Shown piece by piece: positions 41,983 to 50,774 of a stretch of 53,594 nt of DNA. Every line of letters starts with the position of its first letter. The first letter of the stretch is position 1. The stretch is taken from the NCBI GenBank assembly GCA_944322575.1, contig CALUPK010000077.1:1-53594 (forward strand), in the 5' to 3' direction. A program made the translations under genes and the position numbers. Source of the DNA: an uncultured Bacteroidales bacterium. Lineage in GTDB: Bacteria; Bacteroidota; Bacteroidia; Bacteroidales; UBA932. The notes beneath the pieces were generated by a model. The model made no database searches. It was not told the origin of the DNA and worked only from the letters and a program-made list of their open reading frames with translations.

Positions 41983-42918
41983 ATGAAAAATAGTCCTCTT
42001 GTATCAATAGTAGTTGTAACTTATAACTCTGAAAAATTTGTATTGGAGACATTGGAGAGTATTAAATCACAGACATATCCAAGATTAGAACTTATAATCA
42101 CAGATGACTGCTCTGAAGACAATACTGTAAATATATGCGAGGAGTGGGTTAAGAAGAATGAGGGGCGTTTTGAAAATAGCAGGATAGTCACCTCTCCGGT
42201 AAATACTGGAATAGGTAGAAATGCAAATAGAGGACTTTATTATGTAACAGGGGAGTGGTATAAGGGAATAGCAGGAGATGATGCACTGATAGAGACGTGT
42301 ATTGAAGAGTATATTAAGGCTATCAATTTACATCCGGAATATCGCTTTTTCCATTCATTATGTGATAGGTACAAGGACGTGTTCAGTCCGGAAAATAAGC
42401 TTCCTTCATTCAGCAATTTCCCCAATAAGATATTTAAAACAAATTGTGAAAATGAACAAAGCAAACAATATGTAAATTTTTTATTGTCATCTTCAATTAT
42501 ATCATGTACATGCATGATTAATTCAGAAACAATAAAAAATATGAATGGGTTTGAAGATCGTATCCGTAAGTCAGAGGATTGGCCTACGTGGATAAAAGTA
42601 AGCGGGCAAGGATACAAATTCTATTTTATTGATAAGGCGTTAGTGAAATATCGTGAGAACTCAACGTCTGTATATACTGGTTCTTTGAAAGGTCACATTT
42701 TTCACGATTTTTATAAAACAGAAAAAGAAATATACAATTTATATATCAAAGATAGGGCCAAGCCATCAATACGTGCATACTGGAATTACTATTTATGGAT
42801 AAGGGATATGTTCACTAATTTAAACATGAATAAAAATACCCCTTTTAATAGATTGCTATTTAGACTGCTGAATAAGCCAGCCACAATCTGGAGACATTAT
42901 TTACAAATTTATGGCTGA
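41983..42918 (+). CDS. Family 2 glycosyltransferase
   Basis: A 311-residue GT-A fold enzyme. The N-terminus LVSIVVVTYNSEKFVLETLE and IITDDCSEDNTV are classical GT2 motifs, and GIAGDDAL is the likely metal-binding region. The C-terminal third is basic and hydrophobic, suggesting membrane association. It adds one sugar of the repeat unit; donor unknown. The DNA is very AT-rich compared with the operon's start. Confidence 0.92.
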   Translation: MKNSPLVSIVVVTYNSEKFVLETLESIKSQTYPRLELIITDDCSEDNTVNICEEWVKKNEGRFENSRIVTSPVNTGIGRNANRGLYYVTGEWYKGIAGDDALIETCIEEYIKAINLHPEYRFFHSLCDRYKDVFSPENKLPSFSNFPNKIFKTNCENEQSKQYVNFLLSSSIISCTCMINSETIKNMNGFEDRIRKSEDWPTWIKVSGQGYKFYFIDKALVKYRENSTSVYTGSLKGHIFHDFYKTEKEIYNLYIKDRAKPSIRAYWNYYLWIRDMFTNLNMNKNTPFNRLLFRLLNKPATIWRHYLQIYG

Positions 42919-42923
42919 TAAAG

Positions 42924-44006
42924 ATGGTTTTATATATAGTATTAACTGTCCTTTTATTATCATTGTCATTTTATGAATTGTTCTGTAATCCGCCTGCGAT
43001 ACGTAAAAGGTACTTATTTTATTCTATTTCTTTCATATTATGGATTGTTTCATTTCTGCGATGGGATGTGGGCACTGATTGGGATGCTTATTTGGGCATA
43101 TATGAAGATTGTAATTATATAACTTGGTATGAACCTGGTTTTATCTTTCTTAATAGAATAGTAAAAAATTCTGTTGATGAATACACGGTATTATTGGCTG
43201 TTTTAGGAGGTGTTCTTTTCCTTTTCCAGACAAAAGCTATACAATCTTTAAGTTTATTTCCATTAACAACTTTGTTTATATTACTTGGGACTAATTTATG
43301 TAATATCTTTTTTGTCCGTCAGTCTGTAGCCACAGCAATAATATTGTATTCCGTAATTCAGATAGAGCAGCGTAATCTTTGGAAGTTCTTATTGCTTATA
43401 GCTGTTGCAACGTCAATTCATGCAGCTTCAATATCTTTTCTTCCAGCTTACTGGATATATCATAGAAGATTTACATTTAAACAGATCGTTCTTGCTTTTA
43501 CAATAAGTGTTGTACTCGGTAGCGCAGGAGGAACTTTTATTTGGGGAGGTATGGGAGATATGTTGGGAGGAATTTATGCTCATAAAATCGACGGATATAT
43601 GGAGCAGGGAGCGGATGCGACTTTTAATTCCGGGATGGATGCAACCACTTTATATATTAGAAATATAGGAGGAAAGCTTATATCATTGATTGTGTTTCTC
43701 TTACTGATTGGAGATAGATATAAAGAAAAAACACGCGGAATGTTAAATTTATTTGTCTTTGCAATAATAATGCTTCCTATAACAATTAGTGTGTCTCCCT
43801 CTTTAGGACGGATGTGGACACCATACGTGCAGTTGCAGATATTCCTAATGACTTATGCTGTATCATCCCCTAGACGCTTGTCAAATAAAATGATTTTTTT
43901 TACAATACTTGTGGCGATGACGTTAGTTAGGCTATATATGAAATTGTTTGTAGATTATGATGGTGAAGCCTTCTTACCATTCGAGACAATATTAAAATTT
44001 ATATAA
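42924..44006 (+). CDS. EpsG family protein, probable repeat-unit polymerase (Wzy)
   Basis: A 360-residue polytopic membrane protein. The N-terminal part holds FLRWDVGTDWDAYLGIYED, the RxxxGTDxxxY pattern of the EpsG family, and later come FFVRQSVATAIILYSV and AATSIHAASISFLPAYW-like helices. About 10 hydrophobic segments and one larger periplasmic loop (about 190-240) fit a Wzy polymerase. No other candidate polymerase lies in the locus. Confidence 0.85.
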   Translation: MVLYIVLTVLLLSLSFYELFCNPPAIRKRYLFYSISFILWIVSFLRWDVGTDWDAYLGIYEDCNYITWYEPGFIFLNRIVKNSVDEYTVLLAVLGGVLFLFQTKAIQSLSLFPLTTLFILLGTNLCNIFFVRQSVATAIILYSVIQIEQRNLWKFLLLIAVATSIHAASISFLPAYWIYHRRFTFKQIVLAFTISVVLGSAGGTFIWGGMGDMLGGIYAHKIDGYMEQGADATFNSGMDATTLYIRNIGGKLISLIVFLLLIGDRYKEKTRGMLNLFVFAIIMLPITISVSPSLGRMWTPYVQLQIFLMTYAVSSPRRLSNKMIFFTILVAMTLVRLYMKLFVDYDGEAFLPFETILKFI

Positions 44007-44007
44007 C

Positions 44008-45165
44008 ATGAAAAAGATATTGTTTGTGGGAATAACCAATTTCTTTGTTAGGGGTGGGGGCTCTTTGGCAACATTAGCTTATTATAATGCTTTCTGCCAT
44101 GAGTTTGGACGTCAAAATGTAAATTTGGCTCTGCCGGCCGAATTTTGCTATGGCCCTTATGCCTTTGCTATCGCAGTTCCACCTAGAAAAAGATGGTTAA
44201 CGTATCTGAAATTATTCCAAGGTCGTTTTCACAGATACTATGATTTTTTTAGAAAGTATCTGAAAAAACATCACGACGAATATGATGTGGCCGTGATTAA
44301 TGGTGGCTTCTATGCAGGAGATATGGTTAAAATGTTTCAACAATATGGAATAAAAGTCGTGGTGATTCACCATAATTATGAGCCGGAATACCATATGGAT
44401 AATCGGACATTGCCTACTATGGGAGGTTTGACGCCTTTTTTCGTGAGGAGGAATGAACGCAATGCGTATTTGTCGGCAGACTTGAATGCGTATCTTACCC
44501 AGGCAGATATTAAATTGCACCAACAGCATTATGGAAATTGTAATAATACGTTTTGTCTCGGTGTTTTTGAGCCCGAAAAAGTAGAATGTTTTCCCAATGA
44601 GAGAAAAAAGGTATCGAGTATATCCAATAAAAACATAGTAATAACAGGGAGTATGAATTCAGTTCAAACGATATGCGGTATTATGGATTTCAAAAAGCAC
44701 TATTTTCATATCGTACAAGAATTGTTGCCTGACTGGAAAATAATAATAGCAGGAAGGGATCCGGATCCGAGAATACAAAAATTTGCATCTGATTATTCTG
44801 ATATTATACAACTTATTCCCAATCCAGAAAATATTGATGATATTATAAGTCGAGGATCGATATTCTTATGTCCTACGAATGTTGGAGGTGGCTTAAAATT
44901 AAGGTTAATGGATGGGTTAAGACATGGATTGCCGGTCCTCACTCATTCAATCTCAGCTAGGGGCTACGATGCTTTTTTTGGTAGACCTTTTTTTCAGATA
45001 TATAATAGTGAACAATCGTTTGTTATAGGTGTAGAAAAACTGAAAGATTATATAAAAGGAAAATCTGAGGATACGAAAATTAGTGAGCTTTATCGTTCAA
45101 ATTTTGGCTTTGAGGCAGGATGTGCTAGGGTCAAACATATGATGAAACTTTTAAATTTTAACTAG
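44008..45165 (+). CDS. Glycosyltransferase (GT4-like)
   Basis: A 385-residue probable GT-B enzyme. The N-terminal half contains the FFVRGGGSLATLAYYNAF loop and VVVIHHNYEPEYH. The C-terminal half contains IIIAGRDPDPRI and the donor-binding region IFLCPTNVGGGLKLRLMDG followed by HGLPVLTHS, close to GT4. The donor sugar is unknown. The gene starts one base after the polymerase stop. Confidence 0.8.
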   Translation: MKKILFVGITNFFVRGGGSLATLAYYNAFCHEFGRQNVNLALPAEFCYGPYAFAIAVPPRKRWLTYLKLFQGRFHRYYDFFRKYLKKHHDEYDVAVINGGFYAGDMVKMFQQYGIKVVVIHHNYEPEYHMDNRTLPTMGGLTPFFVRRNERNAYLSADLNAYLTQADIKLHQQHYGNCNNTFCLGVFEPEKVECFPNERKKVSSISNKNIVITGSMNSVQTICGIMDFKKHYFHIVQELLPDWKIIIAGRDPDPRIQKFASDYSDIIQLIPNPENIDDIISRGSIFLCPTNVGGGLKLRLMDGLRHGLPVLTHSISARGYDAFFGRPFFQIYNSEQSFVIGVEKLKDYIKGKSEDTKISELYRSNFGFEAGCARVKHMMKLLNFN

Positions 45166-45169
45166 GAGT

Positions 45170-46294
45170 ATGAAAATTGTTTTTTTGCTTTCTCATGTGC
45201 CGGATCCTCGGATGAACAAGAGAATCTCAGTCGCAAAGCGAGTTGGTACTGTATCTGTTATTTATGTTAATAGAACGTCGCAAGATATATTTGAATTGGA
45301 GCATGGAGACATCGAGTATAGTAAGATTGACCTGGATTTCCCTCCTTCAGACCAGATTATAAAAAGACTGCTGATGTCTCAGAAATATAAGCGTATAGCC
45401 TTGAAAATACTTTTTCAGTATAATCCAGATATAATCTACACAGAAGGATTAGATTCTTTAGATATAGCTGTTGTTTATAAACGAAGATTTGATTGTCAAA
45501 TATTCTACGAAGTAGCGGATTTACGCGAGTGCTATATAGAACAGCCGAAATCCCTGTTTAAAAAAATAGCCGCTTACCTCATAAAATACAAGGATAAAAA
45601 ACTGTTTAAATATGTTACGCATTTAGTAATTACTTCTGAAAAATTCTATGATGTGTATTATTTTAATTTAATAGAAAAAGATAAGACGATATTCATGCCA
45701 AATACTCCGGACTTCAGCGTTTTTAAAAATTATAAGAAAAAATCAGAAGGGGAATTTACCGTTGGCTTCATTGGTGGTATACGTTATCTCAAGCAGATGA
45801 AGATGTTGGTGGATGCAGCTAAATTGGTAAAATGTAGAGTTTTATTTGCAGGAGCTGGCGGAACATTTAAAGATTTTGATGAGATCTCTGAATATTGTAA
45901 AGTAAATTCTCACGTATTGTTTACAGGTAAGTATAATTATTCAAGAGATATTGCAAGTTTATATGGAGCAGTGGATTGTGTCTATGCTGTTTATGATGCT
46001 GATAATGCTAATGTGCGTATAGCATTGCCCAATAAATTATATGAATCAATATATTGTGGTCTGCCAATAATAGTTTCGAAGGGCACTTATTTGTCACAAT
46101 TAGTAACGGATTGGGGGGTGGGGCTTTCTGTTTCTCATAATGATGTTGAAGAATTAGCAGAGACGTTGAAGCGATTAATGTCAGATAGTTCTTTACGTAC
46201 ATCAATATCCAAAAATTGCAAAAAAGCTCTTCAGTATATTTCGAGTGAACCATATAATAAATCGTTAGAAAGAATTTTTCTTAAGTATTCATGA
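45170..46294 (+). CDS. Glycosyltransferase (GT4-like)
   Basis: A 374-residue GT-B enzyme. The C-terminal donor region reads TVGFIGGIRYLKQMKML, VLFAGAG and LPNKLYESIYCGLPIIVSKG, as in family 4 transferases. The N-terminal domain begins KIVFLLSHVPDPRMNKRIS. It overlaps the acetyltransferase gene by four bases. AT-rich like its neighbours. Confidence 0.85.
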   Translation: MKIVFLLSHVPDPRMNKRISVAKRVGTVSVIYVNRTSQDIFELEHGDIEYSKIDLDFPPSDQIIKRLLMSQKYKRIALKILFQYNPDIIYTEGLDSLDIAVVYKRRFDCQIFYEVADLRECYIEQPKSLFKKIAAYLIKYKDKKLFKYVTHLVITSEKFYDVYYFNLIEKDKTIFMPNTPDFSVFKNYKKKSEGEFTVGFIGGIRYLKQMKMLVDAAKLVKCRVLFAGAGGTFKDFDEISEYCKVNSHVLFTGKYNYSRDIASLYGAVDCVYAVYDADNANVRIALPNKLYESIYCGLPIIVSKGTYLSQLVTDWGVGLSVSHNDVEELAETLKRLMSDSSLRTSISKNCKKALQYISSEPYNKSLERIFLKYS

Positions 46295-46764
46295 CTATGA
46301 ACCCTGCATTAGGATTATATCGTATCGGAAATACTTGCTATAGGCATAAACTATTTGGTGTAAGCGCTTTGATATCTAAGCTGAATCGTTTTTTATTTGC
46401 AGTGTGGATTCCTTCTTCTGCAACAATAGGAAAGAACTTCATTTTAGGTTATGGCGGTTTAGGAGTTGTGATTCACTCTGACACAAAAATCGGAGATAAT
46501 TGTTTAGTTGCCCAAAATGTTACAATAGGTAGAAAATTTGAAGAAATAGAGGTCCCTAGATTGGGAAATTATGTATATGTGGGCGCGGGCAGTGTTATTG
46601 TTGGAAATATCACTATAGGTGATAACGTGATTATTGGGGCAAATAGTTTTGTTAACAAATCAATTCCGTCTAACTGCACTGTTGTGGGAAATCCTATGAG
46701 AATTGTAAAAACAGATAGAAGAGAGACCTATAAAGAGTTAGATTGTAAAATTCATTTTAAATAG
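46291..46764 (+). CDS. Hexapeptide-repeat acetyltransferase (serine O-acetyltransferase-like)
   Basis: A 157-residue left-handed beta-helix protein. Hexapeptide turns are visible in SATIGKNFILGYGGLGVVIH, DTKIGDNCLVAQNVTIG and GNITIGDNVIIGANSFV, and the ending is PSNCTVVGNPMRIVK. It resembles CysE-type enzymes but in a polysaccharide locus most likely O-acetylates a sugar using acetyl-CoA. It starts inside the upstream gene's stop (ATGA). Confidence 0.87.
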   Translation: MTMNPALGLYRIGNTCYRHKLFGVSALISKLNRFLFAVWIPSSATIGKNFILGYGGLGVVIHSDTKIGDNCLVAQNVTIGRKFEEIEVPRLGNYVYVGAGSVIVGNITIGDNVIIGANSFVNKSIPSNCTVVGNPMRIVKTDRRETYKELDCKIHFK

Positions 46765-46812
46765 TGGCTATAGATTTCGTGTACACTTTTAATTTGATAT
46801 AAGGTTCGGGGA

Positions 46813-48369
46813 ATGAAAATTAGAACTTTACTCAGAACAGTACAATATCTAAGACTGCGGCAGTTATATTACCAGTTATATTATCGGATAGTCAAACCGA
46901 AAAGAAGAGATTGCAAGGCCGAGTCAAAAAAACTTGTATTAACGCCTTTTATTCAAAAGCCTAAATGCAATCATCAAGTAATGTTCTCATTTCTAAATGT
47001 CTCATCCAAGTTTCTTTCTTGGGATATGGATGAGAATGGTCCATTATGGAGGTATAATCTGAATTATATGGATTGGCTATTGCAGTCAGACATGACATTT
47101 GAGGAAGGAGCATATTGGATTGATTTATTTATTTCTAGCGAGGCGGTAAATAGAAGTGGATTTGAGCCATATCCAATAGCTTTGCGCGGAATTAATTGGA
47201 TTAAGTTTATATCTAGACATAGAGATAAGATACCAAAGGATAAATTACAGATATGGGATAATTCTTTATATTCTCAATATAGGGTATTAACTAATAGATT
47301 GGAGTATCACTTGCTTGGAAATCATTTATTGGAAGATGCCTTTTCTATATTTATTGCCTCAATATATTTTGATGATAATGGATTTTTTTCCTTGGCGGAA
47401 AATCTGTTGAAATCTCAGTTAAAGAAGCAGGTCTTGCCCGATGGTGCTCATTTTGAGCAATCTCCCATGTATCATTGTATCCTGCTTGATAGGCTTCTTG
47501 ATTGTTATAATGTTTCTATTAGCGGTAGAAGAGGAAGTAAGGTTCATGATATTGATTTTTTATTGAAAGAGTATGCGGAGAGGATGTTAGGACATCTGGA
47601 GAGCATTATTTATCGCAATAGCGAGATACCATTGCTTAACGATTCTGCAAACGGAATTGCTCCTGATGCGAGCGAATTATTTGAGTATGCAAATAGATTG
47701 GGCTTAAAATGGACTCTGATTGAATTAAAGGAGTGTGGCTATAGAAAGTTTGTAAGTAGAGTCTTTGAAGGTATTGTAGATGTTGGAAATATCACTGCCA
47801 GTTACCAACCAGGGCATTCTCATGCTGATACCTTTAGTTATGAGTTAAGGATAAATAGTAGTCCATTTGTGGTGGATACAGGAATTTCTACATATGATAA
47901 GAATTCAAGACGCCAGTATGAGCGCAGTACGATTGCTCATAACACCGTGACGATTGATGGAAGAGATTCAAGTGAGGTTTGGGGGGGATTCAGAGTGGGG
48001 AAAAGAGCAAAAGTTAAACTGATTTCAGAAAGCGGATCTTCGGTTACGGCTGAGCATGATGGCTATGGTGTAAAATGTAAGCATAGGAGATGCTTTAGCC
48101 TTAAAGAAAATTCTTTTATTGTAAAAGATTGGATATTGGGGAGTCAAATAGCAGAAAGTCACATTCATTTGGCTCCAGGTGTCAAGATTTTGTCCCAAAG
48201 TAACAATATTTTAGATACAGATGTTGCGGAGATTGTATTTGATGGTGCAATAGAAGTCTTATGCCATGATGAATATGTGTCTAAAGAATACAATAAGTTT
48301 CAACAAACTAAAGTGCTGAGCATATCATTCAAACAAAGTCTGTCATATTCAATAAAGATAAAATCATAA
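46813..48369 (+). CDS. Heparinase II/III family protein
   Basis: A 518-residue protein with the two-domain layout of heparinase II/III enzymes: an alpha-helical toroid (about 60-310, with GNHLLEDAFSIFIASIYF and DGAHFEQSPMYHCI) and a C-terminal beta-sandwich (GHSHADTFSYEL, IAHNTVTIDGRDSSEVWG). The His and Tyr residues expected in the active site are present in those motifs. No signal peptide is seen, so it may act in the cytoplasm or leave by another route. Similar genes occur in other O-antigen loci, where they may trim or modify uronic-acid-containing chains; WecC-made ManNAcA would be a suitable substrate. Confidence 0.85.
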   Translation: MKIRTLLRTVQYLRLRQLYYQLYYRIVKPKRRDCKAESKKLVLTPFIQKPKCNHQVMFSFLNVSSKFLSWDMDENGPLWRYNLNYMDWLLQSDMTFEEGAYWIDLFISSEAVNRSGFEPYPIALRGINWIKFISRHRDKIPKDKLQIWDNSLYSQYRVLTNRLEYHLLGNHLLEDAFSIFIASIYFDDNGFFSLAENLLKSQLKKQVLPDGAHFEQSPMYHCILLDRLLDCYNVSISGRRGSKVHDIDFLLKEYAERMLGHLESIIYRNSEIPLLNDSANGIAPDASELFEYANRLGLKWTLIELKECGYRKFVSRVFEGIVDVGNITASYQPGHSHADTFSYELRINSSPFVVDTGISTYDKNSRRQYERSTIAHNTVTIDGRDSSEVWGGFRVGKRAKVKLISESGSSVTAEHDGYGVKCKHRRCFSLKENSFIVKDWILGSQIAESHIHLAPGVKILSQSNNILDTDVAEIVFDGAIEVLCHDEYVSKEYNKFQQTKVLSISFKQSLSYSIKIKS

Positions 48370-48386
48370 GTAATATAATTAATTAA

Positions 48387-49595
48387 ATGATGAAAGCATG
48401 TTTTATGGGTTTAGGCTATATCGGCCTGCCCACAGCTATTATTGCCGCAAAACACGGCGTGCAGATTATCGGCGTGGATATCAATCCTTCTGTTGTGGAG
48501 ATGACCAACAAAGGACACCTTCATATCATAGAACCTGGCATGGAGGAGATGCTTCAGGATGTAATCCTCTCGGGAGCACTGAGGGCCTCGACTAAACCAG
48601 AGACGAGTGATGCTTATTTTATTGTGGTGCCGACACCTTTCAAAGGGAATCATGAGCCTGACATATCGTATGTGGAGGCGGCAACAAGATCAGTGATACC
48701 ATTTCTTAAAGAAGGAGATTTATATGTTATCGAATCGACGTCACCTGTGGGAACAACGGACAAGATGACTGAGATAATATTCTCCGAACGGCCGGAACTT
48801 AAGGGAAAAATTTATATAGCGTATTGTCCAGAAAGAGTGCTTCCCGGCAATGTGATTCATGAACTCGTGCATAATGACAGAGTTATCGGAGGAATTAATC
48901 CTGAGTCAACAGAGAAGGCAATAGAGTTCTATCGCCATTTTGTGCAAGGTACATTGCATAAAACGAATTCCAAGACAGCAGAGATGTGTAAACTTACCGA
49001 GAACTCTTCCAGAGATGTTCAAATAGCATTTGCAAATGAACTGTCCTTGATATGCGACAAGGCTGGGATTAATGTTTGGGAACTTATTTCATTGGCAAAT
49101 AAGCATCCTAGAGTCAACATCCTGTGGCCGGGATGCGGGGTTGGAGGACACTGTATTGCAGTGGACCCTTATTTTATAACAGCAGATTTTCCTGTAGAAT
49201 CCCAACTTATATCAAAAGCACGTGAGATAAACAACTATAAATCGTTCTGGTGTGCAGAAAAAGTTCAGAATGCCATGCTTAGATTTGAGTTGGAACATCA
49301 CCGTAAGCCATGTGTGGCGATGATGGGGCTGGCCTTTAAGCCAAATATTGATGATCTCCGTGAATCTCCTGCAAAGTATATAGTGACAAAGGTAATGCAG
49401 AGCTGCAACAACGCCAATATACTTGTGGTGGAACCCAACATCAGTGAACATAAAGTATTCAAGCTTACGGACTACAGGGAGGCATACGACAGAGCTGATA
49501 TAGTGGTGATGCTTGTCGCGCATGATCCGTTCAGAACCCTGCCGTACAGCAGTGAGAAAGTCATTCTCGACTTCTGTGGCATCTACAAACAATAA
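48387..49595 (+). CDS. wecC: UDP-N-acetyl-D-mannosamine dehydrogenase
   Basis: A 402-residue nucleotide-sugar dehydrogenase that oxidises UDP-ManNAc to UDP-ManNAcA with NAD. N-terminal Rossmann loop CFMGLGYIGLPTAIIAAKHG, ESTSPVGTTDKM, the CPERVLPGN segment typical of WecC, and the catalytic Cys in PGCGVGGHCIAVDPYF are all visible, and LAFKPNIDDLRESPA lies in the C-terminal domain. It is paired with wecB 14 bases downstream. Confidence 0.94.
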   Translation: MMKACFMGLGYIGLPTAIIAAKHGVQIIGVDINPSVVEMTNKGHLHIIEPGMEEMLQDVILSGALRASTKPETSDAYFIVVPTPFKGNHEPDISYVEAATRSVIPFLKEGDLYVIESTSPVGTTDKMTEIIFSERPELKGKIYIAYCPERVLPGNVIHELVHNDRVIGGINPESTEKAIEFYRHFVQGTLHKTNSKTAEMCKLTENSSRDVQIAFANELSLICDKAGINVWELISLANKHPRVNILWPGCGVGGHCIAVDPYFITADFPVESQLISKAREINNYKSFWCAEKVQNAMLRFELEHHRKPCVAMMGLAFKPNIDDLRESPAKYIVTKVMQSCNNANILVVEPNISEHKVFKLTDYREAYDRADIVVMLVAHDPFRTLPYSSEKVILDFCGIYKQ

Positions 49596-49609
49596 TAGAG
49601 GAGGAAATA

Positions 49610-50764
49610 ATGAAAAAGATAATGCTAGTCTTCGGAACACGTCCTGAGGCGATAAAAATGGCACCGCTGGTCAAGGAGTTCCAGAAGCACCCGGAGTCAT
49701 TCGAGACCGTCGTGTGCGTTACGGGCCAGCACCGTGAGATGCTGGATCAGGTCCTGGAGATTTTTGGCATCACTCCGGATTATGATCTGAACATAATGAA
49801 GCAGGGGCAGGACCTTTACGATGTCACATCAAGAGTCCTGACCGGCATGCGTGATATTTTAAAAGAAAGTAAGCCCGATGTCGTCCTGGTTCACGGAGAT
49901 ACGACTACTTCCACCTCCGCGGCACTGGCTTCATTCTATCAGCAGATACCTGTCGGGCATGTGGAGGCCGGATTGAGGACGCATAACATATACAGCCCAT
50001 GGCCGGAGGAGATGAACCGTCAGCTGACTGGCAGGATCGCCACGTATCATTTCGCTCCCACGCCTTTAAGCCGTGAGAATCTGCTGAGGGAGAATGTGAC
50101 GGAGTCAAGTATATCCGTTACGGGAAATACTGTCATAGATGCACTGTATATGGTGGTTGACAAGATAAAATCAGATGACGGTATGGCCGGGCGGCTGGAT
50201 GGCGAATTACTGGCGGCAGGGTATGACACAGGGCGGCTTCGGAATGGCAGGAAGCTGGTACTGATCACTGGCCACAGGAGGGAGAACTTCGGCGAGGGGT
50301 TTGTAAGCATGTGCCGGGCAATAAAGACCTTGACGGAAAAGTTTCCGGATGTCGATTTCGTATATCCTATGCATCTGAATCCTAATGTCAGGAAACCCAT
50401 CCATGAGGTTTTCGGAGAGGATCTCTCAGCCTGCGGCAACATTTTCTTTATCGAGCCACTGGAGTATCTGAGCTTCGTGTATCTGATGGAGAAGTCCTAT
50501 ATAGTACTTACTGACAGCGGCGGGATTCAGGAGGAGGCTCCCGGACTTGGGAAGCCCGTCCTGGTGATGCGGGATACGACCGAAAGGCCTGAGGCATTGA
50601 AAGCCGGAACAGTGAAACTTGTTGGCAGCGATTATAATAAGATTATCTCGGAGGTCTCCTCCCTAATCGAGGATGAGTCAGCTTATGAGAAGATGAGCAG
50701 GGCTGTAAATCCTTATGGGGATGGCATGGCATCTCAGAGAATAGTCAGTACATTCAAAGAGTGA
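49610..50764 (+). CDS. wecB: UDP-N-acetylglucosamine 2-epimerase (non-hydrolysing)
   Basis: A 384-residue GT-B-fold epimerase converting UDP-GlcNAc to UDP-ManNAc. Motifs are LVFGTRPEAIKMAPLV, CVTGQHREMLDQVLEIFGI, VHGDTTTSTSAALASF, HVEAGLRTHN, WPEEMNRQL, ITGHRRENFGEGF and LTDSGGIQEEAPGLGKPVLV. Its DNA is richer in G and C than the glycosyltransferase block. With WecC it supplies UDP-ManNAcA. Confidence 0.96.
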   Translation: MKKIMLVFGTRPEAIKMAPLVKEFQKHPESFETVVCVTGQHREMLDQVLEIFGITPDYDLNIMKQGQDLYDVTSRVLTGMRDILKESKPDVVLVHGDTTTSTSAALASFYQQIPVGHVEAGLRTHNIYSPWPEEMNRQLTGRIATYHFAPTPLSRENLLRENVTESSISVTGNTVIDALYMVVDKIKSDDGMAGRLDGELLAAGYDTGRLRNGRKLVLITGHRRENFGEGFVSMCRAIKTLTEKFPDVDFVYPMHLNPNVRKPIHEVFGEDLSACGNIFFIEPLEYLSFVYLMEKSYIVLTDSGGIQEEAPGLGKPVLVMRDTTERPEALKAGTVKLVGSDYNKIISEVSSLIEDESAYEKMSRAVNPYGDGMASQRIVSTFKE

Positions 50765-50774
50765 GGAATTAAAA

